Below, in pieces: positions 27,322 to 34,542 of a DNA stretch of 64,000 bases; within the stretch, counting starts at the first letter, position 1; each line of letters opens with the position of its first letter. This stretch comes from Natronosalvus sp042663485. Lineage in GTDB: Archaea > Halobacteriota > Halobacteria > Halobacteriales > Natrialbaceae. Where the stretch lies: assembly GCA_042663485.1 (NCBI GenBank), contig JBHTAF010000001.1, one strand, 5' to 3'. The notes beneath the pieces were generated by a model that did not search any database, was not told the DNA's origin, and was given only the letters and a program-made list of their open reading frames with translations. A program made the position numbers and the translations under genes.

Positions 27322-29052
27322 TTACTCGTCCGGTTCGTCCGTATTCGACTGCCGGCGCAGCCACTCGAGGCCGAGGAGGCCGCTGAAGATCCCTGCGCCG
27401 GTCGTGAAGCCGGGTGACTCGTCCGCGTCGGTCTGGGAGGTGCGTTCTTCGGCCTCGTTAGCTCCGTCGTCTCCGTCGTCTCCGTCGTCTCCGTCGTCTC
27501 CGTCGTCGGAGTCGGTTGTGTTCTCGTCATCGTTGGATCCGTTTCCGTCGGTTCCATTCCCATCGGATTCGGTCGTGTCCTCGCCGTCGTCGTTTTCGTC
27601 GCCGGGAACTTCGCAGCTATCGCCGCCGCCGGTCTCCTCATCTTCGTCCGGCGTCTCCTCGTCGCCAGTGTCGTCGGTGCTGTCGCCGTCGTCGGTGTCT
27701 TCTTGCTGGTCGTCGTCGGTGCTATCGTCGTCGTCCGCGCCATCTTGCTGGTTGTCCTCGTCGGTTCCGTCACCCTCGTCACCGGTGTCGTCTTCGTCGT
27801 CCGTCTGTTCTCGAAGTGCGACGAGTTCCCCGTCGTGATCAAGGTAGATCGTGTCGCCGCTGATCGCGCGAATCTCTCTCGAGTTTGCAAGCGACGTTTC
27901 CTCTCTCCCGACGGACCACTTCTCAGTTCCGTCGTACTTGTTCAGGGCGACGAGTTCGTGGTCGTATTCCTGCTCTCCGTAATTGTGTCCATCCTGATAC
28001 AGGTAGGCGTAGACGGTGTCGCCGCTGATAACGGCTTGCCCGTAGGTGTACGTAACATCGAGACTCCAACTGTATTCGTCACCGTCGATCGAAGCGCCGG
28101 AGTACTCCTGATCGGTGCCCCCGCCGACGTAGATTTCCTCGCCGAAGGCTATTTCGCGAGTCCCGTAGGCCATGGTCTTCCACTCGCCTGTTTGGGCATC
28201 GTGCAACGAGCGTTCGTTGTACGTACCAATGTAGTGCGCGACTGCCGTCGACGTCGCGTGGATGCCCTTGGTAGAGGTATGGATTTCCTGTTCATCCTGC
28301 CAGACTTCCGCACCCGTCTCGGGTTCGAAGGCAATCGGGCCTGCGCCCGTGCCGCTGTAGATGACGCCGTTTGCTGCGGCAGTCGCAATCACAAATTCGT
28401 ACTCCGCTTCTCCTTCGCCGTGGTACAGGTCCTCGGGGGCTGTGATTGACTCCTTCTCCCATTGAACCGAGCCGTCGTCGGCGTCGAGTGCATACAGCGT
28501 GCCGTCGACGACGACGTAGACGCCACCGTAGGCGACCGTTTGCCAGTGGATTTCCTCTTCGGGGTCGAACTCGGTCTTCCAGCGGACGCTGCCGTCAGCC
28601 CGATCGAGCGCGACGACCTCGTCACCGCTAAGATAGACGCTCTCGCCGACGACCGACGGTGTTCCAGCGTGGGCCTCCGTGTTCTCCCAGATCACCGAAC
28701 CGTCTGCCGCCTCGAGAGCGACTACGCCGTCTTCGGTTGGCGTGTAGACCGTGTCGTCGGCGATGGCGACGGTTCCGGTGTGCCCCATCGAACCGAGATT
28801 GCCACGCTCGACGGACCAGGCGACCTCGAGCGAGTCGCCGTCGAACTCGTACCCGTCGTCGATGAATCTGGCGTGGCCGGCGTCACCACGGTGCGACGCC
28901 CAGTCTTCGTCCATCTCCGGGTTGGGGACCAGCGACGGATCGGGGAGGTCCCCATCGACGTCGGATGCGCCGACCCCACTCGAGGCGAGTCCAATCCCGG
29001 TCGAAAGCGCTGCACCTGCTGCGAGGACCGAACGGCGATGCACATCGTGCAT
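27322..29052 (-). CDS. secreted PQQ-like beta-propeller protein with PGF-type C-terminal anchor
   Basis: A 576-residue exported protein. The N-terminus HRRSVLAAGAALS is a twin-arginine signal, with cleavage expected after about residue 29. Residues about 50-410 hold at least seven repeats of the type VVALxxxDGSVxWxxE, the PQQ-like (quinoprotein dehydrogenase) propeller blade, though no dehydrogenase active site is seen. A long Asp/Gly/Glu-rich spacer (about 415-540) precedes ESPGFTTGAGIFSGLLGLEWLRR, a tripartite tail of PGF motif, helix and Arg. This tail is recognised by archaeosortase A in haloarchaea, which replaces it with a lipid anchor. It probably sits on the cell surface as a scaffold or binding protein. 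Confidence 0.85.
   Translation of the reverse strand: MHDVHRRSVLAAGAALSTGIGLASSGVGASDVDGDLPDPSLVPNPEMDEDWASHRGDAGHARFIDDGYEFDGDSLEVAWSVERGNLGSMGHTGTVAIADDTVYTPTEDGVVALEAADGSVIWENTEAHAGTPSVVGESVYLSGDEVVALDRADGSVRWKTEFDPEEEIHWQTVAYGGVYVVVDGTLYALDADDGSVQWEKESITAPEDLYHGEGEAEYEFVIATAAANGVIYSGTGAGPIAFEPETGAEVWQDEQEIHTSTKGIHATSTAVAHYIGTYNERSLHDAQTGEWKTMAYGTREIAFGEEIYVGGGTDQEYSGASIDGDEYSWSLDVTYTYGQAVISGDTVYAYLYQDGHNYGEQEYDHELVALNKYDGTEKWSVGREETSLANSREIRAISGDTIYLDHDGELVALREQTDDEDDTGDEGDGTDEDNQQDGADDDDSTDDDQQEDTDDGDSTDDTGDEETPDEDEETGGGDSCEVPGDENDDGEDTTESDGNGTDGNGSNDDENTTDSDDGDDGDDGDDGDDGANEAEERTSQTDADESPGFTTGAGIFSGLLGLEWLRRQSNTDEPDE
27462..27506 (-). repeat. five tandem 9-base repeats in the acidic spacer
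   Basis: CTCCGTCGT repeats five times exactly (27462-27470, 71-79, 80-88, 89-97, 98-506), encoding DDG units on the minus strand just before the PGF anchor. The number of copies sets spacer length and is likely to vary between strains. Confidence 0.85.
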
Positions 29053-29114
29053 ACCCCTTCCACCATCAATAAGTCCCTTTACTATCCAGGTATTATGACT
29101 GAGTTATTCTATTT

Positions 29115-29278
29115 GCAACTGTTTCACATGTCGGATTCACCCTCGTTGACCGGTTCGGGCAACGATTGCCGACAGCAACTCGTCGTGATGAATAGATTCT
29201 CAAAATCTCTGACTACCTCCTGACGGCAACTCAGTAGTTCGTTGAGGTGCTAATAGATAGCCGGAGCAACTGTTTCAC
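29115..29278 (+). repeat. 13-base direct repeat pair
   Basis: GCAACTGTTTCAC occurs at 29115-29127 and again at 29266-29278, 151 bases apart, in the gene-poor gap between the propeller gene and a small membrane protein gene. No gene or mobile element lies between the copies. They could be binding sites for one regulator or simple chance. Confidence 0.55.
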
Positions 29279-29331
29279 GAGATGCAAGCCAACTAACCAG
29301 AAGTGGTGATTACGCAGTACAGAGCGATCAG

Positions 29332-29589
29332 TTAACGGACGAAGCAAGTTAGTATCATAGCGACTCCGATCGGGAGATACACTGGCCCTAGCCCAGCGGT
29401 GCACGTATTGACCCCGCCGTCAGGCGTATAGGTGACTGTCAGGCCAGTAACTCCCTCGAGTTCGTAGCCACCCGGCGGCCCGCCGGGCCCGTATCCCACA
29501 TCACTACACGTCGACCAGAAGAATAGTGGACTGATGAGGACGAGGAGGACTCCAAGAAAAAGCAGTCTCCGCCTCGTCTTCGGCTTCAT
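29332..29589 (-). CDS. small two-helix membrane protein (85 aa)
   Basis: Starts MKPKTRRRLLFLGVLLVLIS, a basic start then a hydrophobic segment (about 9-25). It has an outside loop with two cysteines (Cys28 and one near residue 62) that might form a disulfide, and ends in a second hydrophobic segment (about 68-83). The start at 29589 is preferred to an upstream frame from 29685 because the extension is not haloarchaeal-like. No family was recognised. The Gly/Pro-rich loop (GPGGPPGG) is unusual. Confidence 0.55.
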   Translation of the reverse strand: MKPKTRRRLLFLGVLLVLISPLFFWSTCSDVGYGPGGPPGGYELEGVTGLTVTYTPDGGVNTCTAGLGPVYLPIGVAMILTCFVR

Positions 29590-29859
29590 ACGACGGCTTC
29601 CCGTTCGGGAGTCATAGAATTTTCTACGCTCGTGTGGGGCGTCTCCCACATCGGTTGGTTCCAGATCAATGATCGAGACAAACAACGGATTCCACTCGTT
29701 CGATGCGCTTTAGTCCACCTGCAATCGAGCATCAAATGACGTTCTGTTAACGCATCAATTGTCGAACTAATGGCTCGAGCGGAGCCACAACACGGATAAC
29801 GTCCGAACTCACAGAAGAATGCGTAGAGACTCGCGCCGGGAAGCAGTGAAAGACAATTC

Positions 29860-31920
29860 ATGGAATGGCACGTATCACTGTGGACGGCACTTCTCGGTGT
29901 TACCGCGCTCGTCTCGTTCGCGTTCGCGGTGTACGTCTTCCGGAACTACTACCGACGAAACGACGTCGTCATCGTGGCCTTTTTCGGGATCTCCACTGCG
30001 ACCGTCTGGTGGTCGCTGACCTACGCGCTCCAGGTCTCGGCGACGACGGTGTCGGCCAAATTGGCCTGGAATCGATTCGTCTGGATCGGCGTCGCCCTGA
30101 TGATGGTCTCGTGGCCGCTCTTCGTTCTCGTCTACACGGGACGTGAGCGGTGGGCTCGTGGGAAGCGGCTCGCCCTGCTCGCCGCGCTACCGACCGCGAC
30201 GCTCCTACTCGCGTGGGGTGGCAGGGCAGATCAGTTTCTGTATCTCGAGCCGGCCGTCGAATACGTCGATGGGCTCTATTTGCTCACGTTTACGCCGGGG
30301 GCGTTCTTCCTGTTCGTGCAGGCGTACTCTTACGCGATCAACGGCATGACCTACGTGCTACTCTGGCGAACGATGAGACGCCAGACCGGGCCGGTCCGTC
30401 GGCAGGCGATACTCCTGTTGGTCGCGGGACTCATACCGGCCGTCGCCACTCTCGTCGGTATGACCGGGTGGATCACACCACTGTTTTTCGATCTCACGCC
30501 GCTAGCGTTCCTGCTCACGACACCGCTCGTCGCGTGGGCGCTGTTCAGCCACCGGCTGTTCGAAATCTCGCCGGTCGCCCGTGACGTGGTGTTCGAGAAC
30601 CTGGCGGACGGTGTGGTCGTCCTCTCGGACGAAGATACCATTATCGACGCCAACGACCCCGCGCGGTCGCTGTTCGGCGATCGAATACTCGGGATCTCGC
30701 TCCCAGAGGCGTTCGAAGCGTATCCAGAGGTCGCCTCGGTCCTCGAGAACGACACCGAGGACGCGCGCGTAACGGTCGAAACGAGCGAAGAAACGAAACG
30801 ATTCGAGGTATCTGCGCTGGACGTGACGCCAGGAGGAACCGTTGCGACAGTCCTGCTGTTCGAGGACGTGACCGACGAGGAAACGCTCGAGCGACGGTAC
30901 CAGAGCATGATCGAAAAGTCACCGAACGTGGTCGCGACCGTCGACGAAGAGTGGACGTTTCGATACGTGAGTCCATCCATCACGCGGGTGCTGGGCTACG
31001 AGCCGGCACAGCTCGTCGGTCATTCACTCCTCGAGTACGTCCATCCGGACGATCGAGCAGACGTACTCGAGTTGCGGACACACTCTCGAGAGCGACCCAG
31101 CACCGATTCGATCGAACATCGGGTAACACACGCCGACGGAGCCTGGAACGTGTTCAAGACGACGATCGAACCGCTGTTCGACGGCGCCGGCGAGTTCGTC
31201 GTGACCTCGACGGACGTCACCGACGAGCGAATCTACGAACAGCGACTCCAGGTGCTCAATCGCGTGCTTCGACACGACGTCAAAAACAACGTGAATATCA
31301 TCACGGGCTACGTGGATCTGCTCGCGGATCACATCGATGCCGGCGGCGAATCGTACCTCGAAACGATCGAGGAGAACGCGACGGCCCTCGCCGATCTCAG
31401 TGAACTGGCACGGGAAGTCGATATGGTGTTACACGGGAAGTCGGACCATCAGACGGTCGACATGGCGGCCGCAGTCGATGCGGCGACCGAGCGGCTACAG
31501 CGGAGTTACGACGACGCGACCGTTACTGTCGACATCGACGTCGACGTCGACGAAGCGGCGCTCGCCCTTGTCAATCCTCTGTACCCGTCGGCGATCGACA
31601 ACGTCCTCAAGAACGCGGTCGAGCACAGTGATCGGTCGAACCCGTCGATCGAAGTCACCGTCGACCGGACGGAGACGACCGTCGACGTGGTCATCGCCGA
31701 CGACGGGCCGGGCATCCCGGCGGTCGAACGGGAGGTGCTGACTGCCGGACGCGAGACGTCGCTGGAGCACGCCAGCGGACTCGGGTTGTGGCTCGTGAAC
31801 TGGATCGTTGCTCGATCCGGTGGTGACGTCGAGTTCGCCGAGAACGAGCCTCGAGGGAGCATCGTTCAACTCCAGTTTCCGCGAGCGACCACGGCGACGG
31901 CGAGCGCGCAAGCCAGTTGA
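29860..31920 (+). CDS. membrane sensor histidine kinase with seven-helix N-terminus and PAS domains
   Basis: A 686-residue kinase. Residues 1-230 contain about seven hydrophobic helices of the 7TM-type sensor domain found in haloarchaeal kinases. Two PAS-like domains follow: about 235-330, then about 340-455 with VATVDEEWTFRYVSPSITRVLGY. The phospho-acceptor His is in RVLRHDVKNN (about residue 471). The ATPase domain shows NVLKNAVEHS (N box), DDGPGIP (G1) and GLGLWLVNW (G2). No response regulator gene is adjacent, so it is an orphan kinase whose output is not evident. Confidence 0.9.
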   Translation: MEWHVSLWTALLGVTALVSFAFAVYVFRNYYRRNDVVIVAFFGISTATVWWSLTYALQVSATTVSAKLAWNRFVWIGVALMMVSWPLFVLVYTGRERWARGKRLALLAALPTATLLLAWGGRADQFLYLEPAVEYVDGLYLLTFTPGAFFLFVQAYSYAINGMTYVLLWRTMRRQTGPVRRQAILLLVAGLIPAVATLVGMTGWITPLFFDLTPLAFLLTTPLVAWALFSHRLFEISPVARDVVFENLADGVVVLSDEDTIIDANDPARSLFGDRILGISLPEAFEAYPEVASVLENDTEDARVTVETSEETKRFEVSALDVTPGGTVATVLLFEDVTDEETLERRYQSMIEKSPNVVATVDEEWTFRYVSPSITRVLGYEPAQLVGHSLLEYVHPDDRADVLELRTHSRERPSTDSIEHRVTHADGAWNVFKTTIEPLFDGAGEFVVTSTDVTDERIYEQRLQVLNRVLRHDVKNNVNIITGYVDLLADHIDAGGESYLETIEENATALADLSELAREVDMVLHGKSDHQTVDMAAAVDAATERLQRSYDDATVTVDIDVDVDEAALALVNPLYPSAIDNVLKNAVEHSDRSNPSIEVTVDRTETTVDVVIADDGPGIPAVEREVLTAGRETSLEHASGLGLWLVNWIVARSGGDVEFAENEPRGSIVQLQFPRATTATASAQAS

Positions 31921-32161
31921 TTTCTCGAGGGTCGATTTGGACGTCGATCGAACTAGTTCACGCTCGAGGAGGAGCCTCGATGACGGTTGCTGGACAGTGG
32001 CGGAGCCTCGACGGCGGGAAGGATCGGTGCGAAATCACGTCCACGGATCGACGTACCCTTGGTGAGCGGAACGAGTCGTTAGTGGGCGAACATATTGTTC
32101 CGCGCGATTCTTCCTGGAACCGAACGTTTATGACCATCCGTGTCAATTGGTATCTTGGAAC

Positions 32162-32389
32162 ATGTCCTCCAGTGACACTGAACCCCTCCAGCGGCAGTTG
32201 ACCGTCCGGCGAACCGAATCGATCCCGGCATCGTCGCGAGTTCGCCACGTCGATCAGCTGAGTGAGGAGGCACTAACCCGGTTCCTCGAGGTCGTGGAAG
32301 CCGGCTCGACTGCCGTCCGCGAGGACATGGAACTGTCCGATGGCGACGTGGTTATTCATACCGACTACTTCTGTGTGAGTTACGACTGA
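32162..32389 (+). CDS. small acidic protein of unknown function (75 aa)
   Basis: Starts at ATG 32162 about 33 bases after a GTTTATGAC element. The 75-residue product has a helix-rich centre (SEEALTRFLEVVEAGS) followed by a beta-type end (DGDVVIHTDYFCVSYD). It has typical haloarchaeal acidic composition, which supports coding. No family was recognised. The stop is about 145 bases before the next gene in the same direction. Confidence 0.6.
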   Translation: MSSSDTEPLQRQLTVRRTESIPASSRVRHVDQLSEEALTRFLEVVEAGSTAVREDMELSDGDVVIHTDYFCVSYD

Positions 32390-32535
32390 GCCCGGGTCGT
32401 TCCAGGTATCAGGTGGCGGATTTCGAATCACCCCACCCGCGGCTGGGTCGACAGTCCGTCTCTGGGCGGAGTACCGTCGGCCCATCGCCGGGCGTATCGA
32501 AGCGGTTTTCCGGGGTGCGACGCAATCTAGGCGAC

Positions 32536-32946
32536 ATGAACGGCGGAAGCGACATGACGCTCGCGTTCGAACTCGAGGCCCTACAGGCGCTCGCCTCACC
32601 GGAGGCCGTCTTCGACGACGCCCGGGGCTGGAGTTCCTACGTCGGCGTCGTCTCCGAGGAGCCGACGTACGTGGTGACGAACTTCACCCGGAAGAACCGG
32701 GTCCGACAGGACTTCTTCTCCGGCCCGCGCGGCAAGGCCGAGAGCCTCGAGAGCGTCAAACGTCAGTTCGACACGGAGCGACACGTCTTCGTCGGCGTCG
32801 GCGACGACGACGAGGCCCTCGCCGACGAGGTCGGCTGGGAGTTCCTCCACGTCGAAGACGCCGCGGAGGCGGCCGATTGGACGCTGTCGACCGATTCGGA
32901 GGAAGCCGACGATCCGGACGAGGCGATTCGCGACGACTGGCCCTGA
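32536..32946 (+). CDS. conserved haloarchaeal protein (DUF7124-like)
   Basis: A 136-residue soluble protein. The segments TLAFELEALQALASPEAVF, SSYVGVVSEEPTYVVTNF and KNRVRQDFFSGPRGKAES form a compact conserved domain that I recall as a haloarchaea-restricted family of unknown function (the DUF number is from memory). The acidic C-terminal tail is probably disordered. The start at 32536 is chosen; ATG 32554 would remove six residues. The stop is two bases before the next ATG, so it is co-transcribed with the membrane protein gene that follows. Confidence 0.78.
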   Translation: MNGGSDMTLAFELEALQALASPEAVFDDARGWSSYVGVVSEEPTYVVTNFTRKNRVRQDFFSGPRGKAESLESVKRQFDTERHVFVGVGDDDEALADEVGWEFLHVEDAAEAADWTLSTDSEEADDPDEAIRDDWP

Positions 32947-32948
32947 GC

Positions 32949-33815
32949 ATGGCTCAGCTCTTGGTACTGACGGCCATCGACGAGGCGTTCGAGCGCATCA
33001 GCGATCGGCGCGCCGTGGCGGTGCTTTGCGGGTTGGTCGCCGTCCAGGCGCTGATGCTGGTCGGCCTCCAGAGCCAGCTCGAGGCCCAGCGGGCGTTTAT
33101 CGAGGACGAAGAGCTGTTCGTCCCGGGGTTCGAGACGCTCCCCGACGAGTTGCCCCTCGCGATCGAGCTGTCGGTCGGGCTGGCGACCGCGCTCTGGCTC
33201 GCCATGCTGGTGGCGTTCGTCGCGCTCTCGGTGGTCGCGTTTCGGGTGCTCTCTGAGCAGGCGGCACGAACGCGGAGGCGGGACGACGTCGTCGACGTCG
33301 ATGGCGAACCCGTCGACGGCGAACCGCCCCTCGAGTCACCGTCGACCGATGCGCCCCGGTGGAACGACGGACTCGGCCGAGCGACGCTCTCGGCAGTCGT
33401 CGCCGCGTTCGGTGGCTCCCTGGTGGTAGGACTCGGCCTCGCGCTGTTCGTCCTCCCCGGACTCGTCGCCGCCACAGCCCTCGCGTTTACGCACCCGTAC
33501 CTCGCGACCGAGCGAGTCGGACCGATCGACGCGGCCCGTCGGAGCGTCGAGCTGACCCGCGGCTCCTGGCTTCGCGTCTTCGCCCTCCTCGTCGTCATCC
33601 TTCTGAGCTTCCTCACCGTGAGTTCACTGGGCGCCGTCGCCCTCGCCGCCCTCGAGTCGGCGCCCGTCGCGGGCGAACTCGCCAACGTCGCGTTCGGCTC
33701 GCTGGCCTGGCTCTTCGCGCTGGCCCTGCTCGCGAGCGGATTCGACCAACTCGAGGCCCGTCAGGCCGAGGAGGACGAAAAGTGGGCGGGTATCGACGAC
33801 GAACTTCTCCCGTAG
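32949..33815 (+). CDS. multi-helix membrane protein of unknown function
   Basis: A 288-residue integral membrane protein with about five to six hydrophobic segments: about 23-41, 75-100, 155-185, 222-245 and 250-270. A variable acidic loop lies near 105-140. The segment THPYLATERVGPIDAARRSVELTRG resembles the GDPD-type or YciC-like membrane proteins in which an amphipathic repeat follows a helix pair. No active site was seen. It is tightly coupled to the upstream conserved gene, with two bases between them. Confidence 0.72.
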   Translation: MAQLLVLTAIDEAFERISDRRAVAVLCGLVAVQALMLVGLQSQLEAQRAFIEDEELFVPGFETLPDELPLAIELSVGLATALWLAMLVAFVALSVVAFRVLSEQAARTRRRDDVVDVDGEPVDGEPPLESPSTDAPRWNDGLGRATLSAVVAAFGGSLVVGLGLALFVLPGLVAATALAFTHPYLATERVGPIDAARRSVELTRGSWLRVFALLVVILLSFLTVSSLGAVALAALESAPVAGELANVAFGSLAWLFALALLASGFDQLEARQAEEDEKWAGIDDELLP

Positions 33816-33876
33816 GCTCGACACGGGGCCGTCTCGAGTCGTCGTCCTTATCACGACACCGGCCCAAACCCCGGCG

Positions 33877-34416
33877 ATGGCCGACCCCGCGCCTCGCGTC
33901 CCGGGCGACGACACCAACCGCCTCGAGCTACCCTGCGGAGAGTCCCTCGACCCCCACGAGATCGACCTCGGTATGCGCGAGTACAGCTGTTCGTGTGGCG
34001 ATCGCCACGCAGTGGTCACGGACGTCCACCCGCCCTCTCGGTTCGTCCCCGAATCGCTCGTCGCGGTCCTCCGGGAGACCGTCGACACGGCCGACGACTT
34101 CGACGAGTTCGGCACGCCCCACCTGCTCGGTATCGTCATGGAGGAGTTCCCCGACGAGGTCGTCGTCCACGACGCCTCCGAGGACGGCTCGGTCGGGTAC
34201 ACCCTCCTGTGGGTCACGGATTTCGAGGCTCGACGGCTCCACGTCGTCGTCGTCGAACTGATCGTCGAGTTGATGGAACACGCGATCAGCCACGCCGACG
34301 ATGGCGCCGCGATCACCGAGTTCGAGACGCAGATGCTCGAGTTCGACGTCGAGTCGTTCGTCGATCAGTACCGGGACGTGCGGGACTTCGAGAGCGAGCA
34401 CGATGCACCGGTGTGA
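33877..34416 (+). CDS. conserved haloarchaeal protein (DUF5815-like)
   Basis: A 179-residue protein. An N-terminal part contains Cys in LPCGESLDP and a CSCGD pair (about residues 38-40), possibly a small metal site. A conserved block follows (VHPPSRFVPESLVAVLRETV, then HLLGIVMEEFPDEVVV), and then helices with VVVELIVELMEHAISHADD. I recall this as a haloarchaeal family of unknown function (DUF5815 by memory). TTATCACG about 28 bases upstream supports the ATG at 33877. Confidence 0.78.
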   Translation: MADPAPRVPGDDTNRLELPCGESLDPHEIDLGMREYSCSCGDRHAVVTDVHPPSRFVPESLVAVLRETVDTADDFDEFGTPHLLGIVMEEFPDEVVVHDASEDGSVGYTLLWVTDFEARRLHVVVVELIVELMEHAISHADDGAAITEFETQMLEFDVESFVDQYRDVRDFESEHDAPV

Positions 34417-34542
34417 CGTCGACGTCTATTTTCAGCGAGACGCGTCGTTCCTGGACCGGTGATACCTGACAACCGGGGAAACCGATGACCGCCGAGCGGC
34501 TGTACGTCCCGGGCACTCAGGCCCCCGTACGTCGACGAACCG

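Noticed and set aside
27091..27417. A plus-strand gene with CSGC near its start
   Set aside because: It overlaps the end of the propeller gene on the other strand, is not acidic and has no recognisable fold.
27462..27506. A CRISPR-like array
   Set aside because: The repeats are contiguous nine-base units inside a coding acidic spacer, with no unique spacers.
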